Of a stretch of DNA of 12,208 nucleotides, positions 6,233-12,208 are shown in pieces. How positions within the stretch are numbered: the first letter of the stretch is position 1; each line of letters starts with the position of its first letter. A program made the position numbers and the translations under genes. This stretch comes from CAYJAD01 sp964371505 (GTDB lineage Bacteria; Desulfobacterota; Desulfovibrionia; Desulfovibrionales; Desulfovibrionaceae): positions 1 to 12,208 of the forward strand of contig CAYJNG010000075.1 of assembly GCA_964371505.1 (NCBI GenBank). Reading direction: 5' to 3'. The notes beneath the pieces were generated by a model. The model was not told where the DNA came from and made no database searches. It saw only the letters and a list, made by a program, of their open reading frames with translations.

Positions 6233-6988
6233 ATGCTAAAATTAATGGCTGCCAACTGGAAAATGTATAAAACACGTTCTGAAGCTGAAGAAACGCTCGG
6301 CACTTTATGTTCGCTTTTACAAAGTGCTCCTGCACGTGACGACAGAGAAGTTCTTATTTTTGCACCTTTTACAGCCATTGCTACCGCAGCCGCGGTACAG
6401 AGCCCAGCTTTGCCTTTACATATAGGCGCGCAAAATGTGTATCCTGCAGCTGAGGGTGCTTTTACCGGAGAGATTTCTGCAGCCATGCTTAAAGACGTGG
6501 GGGCAACGTGGGTGCTTGTGGGCCATTCTGAACGCAGGCACGTTTTTGGTGAATCGCTAGCCTTGGTGCAAGATAAAGCCGCCTACGCCTTGGATAATGG
6601 CTTTAAGGTGACCTTTTGCATAGGAGAAAGCCTTGAACAGCGTGAGGCTGGTGAACTTGAGGCTGTACTTGAAGCGCAGTTGGCATCTCTTGGCACGATT
6701 AAGGACGCCATTACCCCGCAAAACTTTGCCATAGCTTATGAGCCAGTGTGGGCCATTGGCACAGGAAAAGTGGCCGGTGAGGAAGAAATTGTGGAAGCTC
6801 ATGCCATGGTGCGAAAAATTTTGCAAAATATTTTTGGCGAAAAAGGTACGCAACTTCGTGTATTATATGGAGGAAGCGTAAAAGCTGATAATGCTGCTAC
6901 TATTATAGGGCTTGACAATGTAGACGGAGTACTGGTAGGTGGTGCTTCTTTACAGGCAGAAAGTTTTGCACGTATTGTTACGGCTTAA
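6233..6988 (+). CDS. tpiA: triosephosphate isomerase
   Basis: Interconverts dihydroxyacetone phosphate and glyceraldehyde 3-phosphate in glycolysis and gluconeogenesis. From the ATG at 6233 the protein has 251 residues, the normal length for this TIM barrel. The catalytic set is complete: N8 and K10 in AANWKMYK, H98 in VGHSERR at 96-102, E170 in AYEPVWAIGTGK, the flexible loop 6 at 171-179, and the phosphate-binding LYGGSVKADN at 211-220 and VGGASL at 235-240. An in-frame GTG at 6227 also opens the frame, but it lies inside the GAGAGGG ribosome site that serves the 6233 ATG, so the ATG is the better start. It lies between rimI and secG on the same strand. Confidence 0.97.
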   Translation: MLKLMAANWKMYKTRSEAEETLGTLCSLLQSAPARDDREVLIFAPFTAIATAAAVQSPALPLHIGAQNVYPAAEGAFTGEISAAMLKDVGATWVLVGHSERRHVFGESLALVQDKAAYALDNGFKVTFCIGESLEQREAGELEAVLEAQLASLGTIKDAITPQNFAIAYEPVWAIGTGKVAGEEEIVEAHAMVRKILQNIFGEKGTQLRVLYGGSVKADNAATIIGLDNVDGVLVGGASLQAESFARIVTA

Positions 6989-7040
6989 CGCAAATATATT
7001 TTATTGTAGGATTGCCCCATAGTGGGTTGGGAGGTTTTTA

Positions 7041-7418
7041 GTGCAAACGCTTATCTTGACGCTGCATATAATTGTCTGCGTAATGCTTATCATTCTTGTA
7101 TTACTTCAAGCCGGTAGAGAAGGTATGGGAGTTATTTTTGGCGGCGGCGGCGGTTCTGTTTTTGGTAGCAGTGGTGCCGGTGGCCTTTTATCTAAGCTTA
7201 CAGCCTTTACGGCAGTGCTTTTCTTATTTACTTGTTTGAGCTATACTTATACTACAGGAGCACGCAATAATGATGATTCTGTGGTGCTTGATGTAAAGTT
7301 AGAAGAAACAGCTCCAGCACAAACGGCTCCTGCGCAAACGGCTCCGGCCCAAACAGCTCCTGCTGAAAGCACAACTAAGCCTACTACTGATGCTCCGGCT
7401 ACGGAACAACCTAAGTAG
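7041..7418 (+). CDS. secG: preprotein translocase subunit SecG with APAQT-repeat tail
   Basis: The small SecYEG channel subunit, 125 residues. Two membrane helices are at about 1-23 and 53-73. The cytoplasmic loop carries the diagnostic run QAGREGMG, VIFGG and SVFGSSGAGGLLSKLT at residues 23-54. After LSYTY the protein continues for about 55 residues into a low-complexity Ala/Pro/Thr tail with four near-perfect APAQT units. The start is GTG at 7041, with GGGAGG at a good distance upstream. secG after tpiA is a common bacterial order. A strong terminator starts 24 bases after the stop, making secG the last gene of the rimI-tpiA-secG unit. Confidence 0.95.
   Translation: MQTLILTLHIIVCVMLIILVLLQAGREGMGVIFGGGGGSVFGSSGAGGLLSKLTAFTAVLFLFTCLSYTYTTGARNNDDSVVLDVKLEETAPAQTAPAQTAPAQTAPAESTTKPTTDAPATEQPK
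7311..7370 (+). repeat. four 15-bp tandem units coding APAQT/APAES in secG
   Basis: Units at 7311-7325, 7326-7340, 7341-7355 and 7356-7370 each encode Ala-Pro-Ala-Gln-Thr, the last drifting to Ala-Pro-Ala-Glu-Ser. Third codon positions differ between units (GCA/GCG/GCC/GCT, CCA/CCT/CCG/CCT), so the peptide is conserved better than the DNA. This is not a fresh slippage duplication. Confidence 0.9.
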
Positions 7419-7441
7419 TCTTATTATGTAGAGTATTTATG

Positions 7442-7464
7442 AGGGGGCTTCGGCCCCCTTTTTT
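7442..7464 (+). terminator. rho-independent terminator after secG
   Basis: AGGGGGC (7442-7448), a TTCG tetraloop, and GCCCCCT (7453-7459) form a very stable 7-bp stem, followed by a T-run reaching 7464 and then ATTGTTTT. It sits between secG and the Smr-protein gene. That gene's ribosome site starts about ten bases later, so it needs read-through or a promoter near or within this stretch. Confidence 0.95.
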
Positions 7465-7486
7465 ATTGTTTTGTGAGGAATGTATA

Positions 7487-8630
7487 ATGCAAAATGATTT
7501 TACGCATAAACCTTTTGCTTCCTTGGTCAAAAAGACATCTTCTGCACAAGTGCAAAAATCTGAGCAAAGCGTGNNNNNNNNNNNNNNNNNNNNNNNNNNN
7601 NNNNNNNNNNNNNNNNNNNNNNNNNNNNNNNNNNNNNNNNNNNNNNNNNNNNNNNNNNNNNNNNNNNNNNNNNAGACAAGACATATTGGCTGAGCAAGAA
7701 GATGAAAAGTATCTTTTTCTTCACGCAGTACATGGCCTAACAGGCTTTCAGCAAGATACGTATGATAGTTTATCTTTGGGAGAATTTCCGCCAAGAGTAA
7801 AGCGCCCCATGCGCGGGAAAAAATCACAGGCTAAAGGGAAAGCTAAAGCCTATGCTGAGCCTGTGGTACGCCTTGGCGAGGAACAAACCTTTGTGCAAGC
7901 TTTTACACGTGCTCCAGAGCCTTCGCAGCGCATAAAACACAAAGCGCTAGAAGAAGGCGCTTTTAAAAAAGCACGTAAGCAAGAGCCAGACCCCACAGAT
8001 AACCTAAGTATGCAAGAATTGCTGGACGCACAATATAAACGCTCCGTGGGGCAAGGGAGTGAAAGTATGGATGCTTTTTTTAAAGCCATGAAGGACGTAC
8101 AGCCTCTTACCCAGAAAGGACGCGATATAGCCCCTGAGGTGCAACTTTCAGCCACTCCAGACCAAGGGCACGATGCTTTTGCCTTAATGATGGAGAAAAA
8201 GCTTGAGTTTTCTCTCGCGCTTAAGGGAGAGTACATAGAGGGTCATGTGGTCGGGCTTGATGAACTTACCATGAATAATTTGCGCGCCGGCGTGTATAGC
8301 CCTGAGGCGCATCTTGATATGCACGGGCTTAATGCCATGCAGGCGTATCAAGCCTTGGTGGGCTTTTTTAGGGGCTCGTGGTATAAGGGCATGCGCACAC
8401 TGTTGCTTATTCCTGGTAGAGGAAAGAACTCTCCCAATGGCGTCAGTGTACTGCGAGAAAAAGTACAATTATGGCTTACACAAGAACCATTTAAGCGTGT
8501 GGTATTGGCATTTTGTACCGCGCAGCCTTTAGACGGTGGCCCTGGTACTTTGTATGTGCTTTTACGCAAATATAAAAAGAAGGGCAAAGTCTGTTGGGAG
8601 CGTATGCCTTCGGATCCAGATTTGTACTAA
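7487..8630 (+). CDS. Smr-domain (MutS2 C-terminal-like) protein, interrupted by assembly gap
   Basis: The ATG at 7487 follows GAGGA at good spacing and starts 29 codons (MQNDFTHKPFASLVKK...). After the gap the frame resumes at 7674 and runs to TAA at 8630. The two parts are in different frames only because the 100 N are not a multiple of three. The C-terminal part is an Smr domain: LDMHG at 8313-8327 (family LDxHG), the strand RTLLLIPGRG with PGRG at 8412-8423 (commonly HGRG or PGRG), and GTLYVLLRK near the end. Smr domains nick or cut DNA or RNA. Stand-alone members with a long charged N-terminal region, as here (many Lys, Arg, Glu and Gln), are common in proteobacteria and poorly characterised. 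The missing middle cannot be judged. Confidence 0.82.
7574..7673. other. assembly gap of exactly 100 N
   Basis: Bases 7574-7673 are all N. The round number suggests a placeholder of unknown true length. It lies inside the Smr-protein gene, splitting it after codon 29. Both flanks end on codon boundaries. Confidence 0.98.
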
Positions 8631-8637
8631 GCCAACG

Positions 8638-8653
8638 CTGTTATACATAACAG
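8638..8653. repeat. near-palindrome over the stop of the HlyD-like gene
   Basis: CTGTTAT (8638-8644) and ATAACAG (8647-8653) are perfect complements around a 2-base centre. The site covers the last codons and the stop of the leftward gene, within the 10-base junction between two convergent genes. There is no T-run on either side, so it is not a standard terminator. Confidence 0.4.
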
Positions 8654-9729
8654 AGTAGGGAGAGTACAGCATTGGGAATATACTTGCGTATCCACGTATT
8701 GGGCCAGAAAACAGCCTTGCTGTCCCCTGCGGCCAGTGCTGCGTCTAGTGCGGCAAAATCTTGCCCTTGTGCTTGTAAAGAGAGCGAAACAAGGTTTTTA
8801 TCCCCTTCTTGTATAATTTGTATAACAGTTCCTTGCAAAAGAATGTCGCCTGCCAAGAGGAAAGCCGGCATGTTGATACGCAAGCTGGAAGCTTCTTTGT
8901 GCTTCATATGTGCTACGGCAATAAATTGCGCGCCGCTACTTGGCATGAGGTTAAAAACAAGCTCTCCTTTTTGTATCACTTGGCCAACGGTGGGCGCCTG
9001 CCCTACAATGCGGCCGTCTTGTGGAGCCACGATATGATCGGCAATGCTTTCCACAGGGATTTTTGGGTTCACAGCGGCTACGCCCATGCCTTGTGCATAG
9101 CGTTCGGCACGTATGTTATGCAAAATGCCCTCAACAGCCATGCGTTGGCGACTTGCCTCTTCGTGGGCATTTTTTGCTTGTTGTAAAGCCTCTTGCGCTT
9201 GCTGTACCCTTTGTTGAGCTTTTTCACGCGCGGCTTTTTCTTGTATACTGCGTAAATGTAGTTGCGCTCTGGCATGCTCCACTGAAAGTTTTTCCATAAG
9301 GGCGTGTTTGGCATTTTCTTCATGGCGAGCAAGGGCAATGCGATTTACCATGTCGGCTTCTGCGCTTTGTGCTTCTTTTACCATTTTTTCCGTTTGTTCA
9401 GGCGTGGGAAGAGCTCCAGCCACAAGCACGTTGGCATTGGGCAGTTGGCTTACATAGTCTGAAATATCAAATCGCGCTAAAATGCCCCCTTTTTGCACTG
9501 TGGTGCCATGGTTTACAAAAACTTCTGTATACGTAGCGCTTAAGGGGCTTTTTATGTCGATAAGTATAGGGGAGAAGGTGTTTTGTGTGCTAATAATACG
9601 CCCTTGATATAAAAAAATAGCAAGGATAGCTAAAAAAACGCAAATAAAAAGGAGGAAAACTCGAGGAAATTTTTTCTTCTTGGGCTTTCTGTCAACCACA
9701 GTTACAGGCATTTCAAGCACGGGAGACAT
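8641..9729 (-). CDS. HlyD-family membrane fusion (periplasmic adaptor) protein
   Basis: A 362-residue single-pass inner-membrane protein. It has a short basic cytoplasmic N-terminus, one membrane helix at about 22-41, and then a periplasmic part. Half of a biotinyl-lipoyl-like domain lies at about 56-90 (SPLSATYTEVFVNHGTTVQKGGILAR is the usual pattern, given here in part). A long Gln/Ala/Glu-rich coiled coil follows at about 112-210. The second lipoyl half is at 231-262 (IVAPQDGRIVGQAPTVGQVI), then a beta-barrel region. Such adaptors link an inner-membrane exporter (ABC, MFS or RND) to an outer-membrane channel. No exporter or TolC-like gene is next to it, so the partner and substrate are unknown. 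GAGGA sits six bases before the ATG. A candidate promoter lies upstream at 9805-9813. It ends ten bases from the convergent Smr-protein gene. Confidence 0.88.
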   Translation of the reverse strand: MSPVLEMPVTVVDRKPKKKKFPRVFLLFICVFLAILAIFLYQGRIISTQNTFSPILIDIKSPLSATYTEVFVNHGTTVQKGGILARFDISDYVSQLPNANVLVAGALPTPEQTEKMVKEAQSAEADMVNRIALARHEENAKHALMEKLSVEHARAQLHLRSIQEKAAREKAQQRVQQAQEALQQAKNAHEEASRQRMAVEGILHNIRAERYAQGMGVAAVNPKIPVESIADHIVAPQDGRIVGQAPTVGQVIQKGELVFNLMPSSGAQFIAVAHMKHKEASSLRINMPAFLLAGDILLQGTVIQIIQEGDKNLVSLSLQAQGQDFAALDAALAAGDSKAVFWPNTWIRKYIPNAVLSLLCYV

Positions 9730-9803
9730 GGCACATCCTCACTTTCTAACAGCACTGCCAGAATTTAGGGTGAAAAGTTTTTTAAAGCATAGGTAAAAAA
9801 ATG

Positions 9804-9819
9804 TATTATAGCAATAATA
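9804..9819. terminator. possible weak two-way AT hairpin terminator after the potassium channel gene
   Basis: TATTAT (9804-9809) and ATAATA (9814-9819) pair around AGCA. On the - strand the hairpin is followed after two bases by seven Ts (9801-9795). On the + strand it is followed by TA and six Ts (9822-9827). The stem is all A/T, so it would be weak. It overlaps the candidate -10 of the HlyD-like gene. Confidence 0.35.
9805..9813 (-). promoter_or_regulatory. extended -10 promoter element for the HlyD-like gene
   Basis: The - strand reads TGCTATAAT, a perfect consensus -10 with the extended TGn. No good -35 is seen at 16-18 bases upstream, which extended -10 promoters tolerate. Transcription would start near 9797 and give a leader of about 70 bases. 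The element lies just after the stop of the potassium channel gene, so the HlyD-like gene can be expressed on its own. Confidence 0.5.
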
Positions 9820-9825
9820 TATTTT

Positions 9826-11562
9826 TTACTCCCCTAGATGGTGCTCTTCGGTTAAGCTTTCATGGCATCCAAAGGTGTCGTTGAAGGCTTGTTCTGCTTG
9901 AGAATCTCCAATAAGGTACATTTCTTCATTCTTAGAAAAAATATGATCCGGATCAGGGTTTACGTGCATGTTTCCGTCTTTATCTTGCAAAGCCACTACG
10001 TTACAAGCTGTAAGGCCGCGAATACCACTATCTATAAGGGACTGCCCTTGTAATTTACTACCCACTTTACTACGAAAAATCTTTAAACCTTCATTGAGCA
10101 TAAAAACTTTGCCAGGCGCCAAAAGGTTAATGATGCTGCTGGTCATCATGGAGGCTAAAGAGAGCACGAGGTCCGCACCTGCGGCGTGTAGAATGCCAAT
10201 GTTTCTATCTAAATTAGCACGGCTGATGATTTGAATTTCTGGGCGCAAACGGCGGCAATACAGTGTTAGGTAGATATTGGTATCGTCATCATGTGTTGTG
10301 ATAAGTACCGATGGGCTTGTGCGAATACCAGCTTCTTCTAAAGTGTCTATATCTGCAGCATCGCCGATGATAATGTGTTTTTTGGAAATACTGTCACCTA
10401 CGCGAGACTTTTTCTCCACAAAGCGGTAGGAGCGGCCTACACTTTCCAGATATTGCGCGGCAGCAATGCCCACGCGTCCGCAGCCCAAAATAACGATGGG
10501 GCCATCTTCATAAGGAATAGGCTTTCTTAGAAACGTATCCACGTCTTTAATTTGTTCATGTGTTCCCGCCATAACCAGAACGGAGGCATCGGTAAATATG
10601 GTGTGTGGCTGCGCTTGTATAAATTTTCCGCGCTCCCATAGGCCCACCACGTTAACGCCAGTTTTGGCGCGTAGTTCGCACTCTATGAGGCTTTTTCCCA
10701 CAAGGCTTGTGCGCATGGCAGGAGCTTCTGCAATGACAAGCTGGCCATATTCGCTAATGATACTGGTGGGGGACTTAGCATCTAATATGCGGCGCGCAAG
10801 GGCCGTACCCAGTAGTTTGTGGAATTGTACCACATGGGTGGCGCCGGCTAGGTTTAAAATATCTATGGCATCGTCACTAAGTACGCTGGTGGTGATGGCA
10901 ACATCAGGGGCCACATCGCGCGCTGTAAAGGTAATGTTGGTATTACGCATGTCGCTATCTAAGGCAACGAGCATGGCAGCTTTATTCAAATTTAGGTTTT
11001 TATATACGTTACCATCATCGTGATCCCCCATGATGGTTTCGTACCCTTGATCTATAAGGTCTAAAGTGGCTTGGCTGTCATTACATAAAAGCACACATTG
11101 CGTGCCATAACGTTCAAGCTCGTCCACGGTATTGAGCGTAAGAGGGCTTATGCCAACAAAAATGACATGATTGTGCGTTTGTGAAGAAACTTTACGCGGT
11201 GTAGAGCGTTTTTTTTGCGCTTCTAACCACGGTGCATAGAAGTATTGAATAAAGGTAAAAGGCAGCATGACAAGAAGAAGGATAACGCCGGACATAAGGA
11301 CTACTATGGAAAAAAAACGTCCCATGTCTGAGGTGAAGGTAATATCTCCAAAGCCCAAAGTGGACATGACGGTAAGTGTCCAGTACACGCCTGTTGTCCA
11401 AGAATAACTACGCCCTTCAAACTGCATAATATAGTGAAATATAATACTATAAGCTGCAATAAGAAAGATGAGCAACATGAGGAAGCGCAAAAGGAAAAAC
11501 ATATTGCGTTTAGCGCCACGCGTTTGCATAAAAATAGTGAACTGTGATGATATAAATTTCAT
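9826..11562 (-). CDS. potassium channel with two RCK (TrkA-N/TrkA-C) units
   Basis: A 578-residue inner-membrane protein. Helix 1 is at about 21-46, the pore region follows with selectivity filter TLGFGD at 68-73 (variant of TxGYGD), and helix 2 is at about 82-108. Two cytoplasmic regulatory tandems follow: RCK1 at about 131-245 with TrkA-C at 265-345, and RCK2 at about 354-470 with TrkA-C at 485-570. RCK2 has an intact dinucleotide loop, G360-C-G362-R-V-G365, and GDAAD at 400-404. RCK1 has only G137 of that motif (VGISPLTL). This two-helix, double-RCK architecture is like the Geobacter channel GsuK, where NAD and metal ions gate the channel; similar control here is inference. AAGGA precedes the ATG. 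A 13-base palindrome lies 24 bases upstream of the start. Confidence 0.92.
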   Translation of the reverse strand: MKFISSQFTIFMQTRGAKRNMFFLLRFLMLLIFLIAAYSIIFHYIMQFEGRSYSWTTGVYWTLTVMSTLGFGDITFTSDMGRFFSIVVLMSGVILLLVMLPFTFIQYFYAPWLEAQKKRSTPRKVSSQTHNHVIFVGISPLTLNTVDELERYGTQCVLLCNDSQATLDLIDQGYETIMGDHDDGNVYKNLNLNKAAMLVALDSDMRNTNITFTARDVAPDVAITTSVLSDDAIDILNLAGATHVVQFHKLLGTALARRILDAKSPTSIISEYGQLVIAEAPAMRTSLVGKSLIECELRAKTGVNVVGLWERGKFIQAQPHTIFTDASVLVMAGTHEQIKDVDTFLRKPIPYEDGPIVILGCGRVGIAAAQYLESVGRSYRFVEKKSRVGDSISKKHIIIGDAADIDTLEEAGIRTSPSVLITTHDDDTNIYLTLYCRRLRPEIQIISRANLDRNIGILHAAGADLVLSLASMMTSSIINLLAPGKVFMLNEGLKIFRSKVGSKLQGQSLIDSGIRGLTACNVVALQDKDGNMHVNPDPDHIFSKNEEMYLIGDSQAEQAFNDTFGCHESLTEEHHLGE

Positions 11563-11585
11563 GTAAATCCTTGCTATATAATGTG

Positions 11586-11598
11586 CGCATAGTATGCG
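11586..11598. promoter_or_regulatory. operator-like palindrome upstream of the potassium channel gene
   Basis: CGCATAGTATGCG is a perfect 6+1+6 palindrome centred on 11592, beginning 24 bases upstream of the channel start codon. On the - strand an AT-rich ATTATAT follows it before the ribosome site. A dyad of this size near a start fits a dimeric repressor site. No promoter with good -35 and -10 boxes could be fixed, and no regulator gene is adjacent. Confidence 0.4.
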
Positions 11599-11737
11599 AC
11601 GTATTTATATGAAGTGCTTTTTAAGTACAGGCCAGTATAAAGCAGGGTTTTACGAAAGGCAATATGTGTAATGGTTTGAAAATAAAAGAAAAACAGAAAT
11701 AAATGTCATCTGTCTTGTTCAGGGAAGATGAAAGGCT

Positions 11738-11766
11738 TTGTTCGTGATTGCTATAAGGCATACAAT
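11738..11766 (+). promoter_or_regulatory. candidate sigma-70 promoter for the GNAT remnant
   Basis: TTGTTC (11738-11743) and TACAAT (11761-11766) are 17 bases apart; the -10 matches five of six positions and the -35 three. Transcription would start near 11773, just before the GAGGGA ribosome site for the ATG at 11788. An overlapping TGCTATAAG at 11749-11757 is an alternative extended -10. Confidence 0.4.
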
Positions 11767-11787
11767 TACAATGAAGAGGGACTTGTA

Positions 11788-12087
11788 ATGAAAACACCAT
11801 GGGATATTCAGTATGAAGCGTTTTTACACGCTAGCGGTATATATACAGAAAAACACGCAAGGCTTTATGCCGACTTAGCTAAAGATCTTATGGAAGATGG
11901 AAGCTTTTCTATTCTGTATGAAGGTGTGGCTCACGCTTGTTATACACCTATATTATTAGAGAAGGCGCCGCATCTTACATGTTTTATCTTAGCTCCTTTA
12001 GCTGTGCTACCGGCGTATCACGTATTACAGGGCCTTTTGCCAACCCTCTTATGTGGAAAGAGCCTAGCGAACAGGTGTAAAAAATAG
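11788..12087 (+). pseudogene. GNAT acetyltransferase remnant with internal deletion/frameshift
   Basis: The ATG at 11788 has GAGGGA six bases upstream. An upstream in-frame ATG at 11728 would put the likely promoter inside the gene. The reading to 12087 gives 99 residues. The stretch GVAHACYTPILLEK...ILAPLAVLPAY is the typical beta-strand pair of a YhbS-like GNAT, just before the acetyl-CoA loop. The expected QGxGIG and the whole C-terminal half are absent, and the frame drifts into LQGLLPTLLCGKSLANRCKK. In another frame, from about 12021 to the TAA at 12078-12080, the DNA reads ITGPFANPLMWKEPSEQV, which resembles the end of such enzymes. The simplest reading is an out-of-frame deletion near 12017-12023 that removed the cofactor-binding core. 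A sequencing error alone would not restore the missing residues. Confidence 0.6.
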
Positions 12088-12156
12088 AGATATACAGCAA
12101 AGTAAAAGATACTAAATCACCACGAAAAGACATGCAACTATTTAAAATATTTGTTA

Positions 12157-12197
12157 CATGAGGTGAGTGGATGTATGTAACCGTAACTCACCTCATG
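12157..12197. repeat. perfect 12-bp inverted repeat, possible terminator
   Basis: CATGAGGTGAGT (12157-12168) and ACTCACCTCATG (12186-12197) are exact complements around a 17-base loop. It lies 70 bases past the GNAT remnant. The + strand flank GGATTATTTAGG is only mildly T-rich. On the - strand the flank is TAACAAATATTTT. It could end transcription from either side or be part of a regulatory leader continuing beyond the window. Confidence 0.6.
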
Positions 12198-12208
12198 GAT
12201 TATTTAGG

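Noticed and set aside
7311..7370. CRISPR-like or mobile repeat
   Set aside because: The units are contiguous 15-base codon repeats without spacers, inside the secG frame; they are a protein repeat.
639..9338. Numerous open frames antisense or out of frame to the annotated genes
   Set aside because: They lack family features and ribosome sites and lie wholly over well-recognised genes such as mreB, tpiA and the HlyD-like gene.
11664..11702. 12-codon ORF (ATG TGT AAT...) with AAAGG upstream
   Set aside because: Too short, very Lys-rich and A-rich, in an intergenic region with no other support; expected by chance.

Overview
The window is ordinary bacterial chromosome, densely packed and moderately AT-rich. 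It holds about ten intact genes, one gene cut by a 100-base N gap, and one decayed gene. The best guess for the host is a delta-proteobacterium of the Desulfovibrionales type. The basis is the form of MreB preceded by a GAF protein, the SecG sequence, the Smr protein with a PGRG motif, and the folate ligase/laccase-domain pair. This is inference from remembered family patterns, not a search. I see no rRNA, tRNA, CRISPR array, insertion sequence, integrase or phage gene.

Layout. Bases 1-56 may be the tail of a + strand gene. Bases 266-1352 (- strand) are a tight two-gene unit: a calcineurin-like metallophosphoesterase, then a small DUF4870-like membrane protein, closed by a strong hairpin terminator at 203-239. 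Bases 1480-2831 (+) are 5-formyltetrahydrofolate cyclo-ligase overlapping a YfiH/LACC1-type laccase-domain protein. Bases 2957-5016 (+) are a twin-GAF protein sharing one base with mreB. Bases 5054-5653 (-) encode a Nudix-like protein whose Nudix box has lost its acidic residues; its start codon overlaps the divergent rimI start within one CATG. Bases 5652-7418 (+) are rimI, tpiA and secG, ended by a textbook terminator at 7442-7464. Bases 7487-8630 (+) are an Smr-domain protein interrupted by the gap. Bases 8641-9729 (-) are an orphan HlyD-type membrane fusion protein. Bases 9826-11562 (-) are a potassium channel with two RCK (TrkA-like) units. Bases 11788-12087 (+) are a GNAT acetyltransferase that seems to have lost its central part. 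The window closes with a perfect 12-bp inverted repeat at 12157-12197.

Most genes are housekeeping: folate one-carbon metabolism, metabolite repair or purine salvage, cell shape, ribosomal protein acetylation, glycolysis, protein secretion and potassium transport. I found no convincing new multi-gene defence or mobile system. The observations most worth a second look are the GAF-mreB coupling, the shared start codons with the catalytically dead-looking Nudix protein, the asymmetric two-RCK channel with a palindrome upstream, and the internally deleted GNAT gene.
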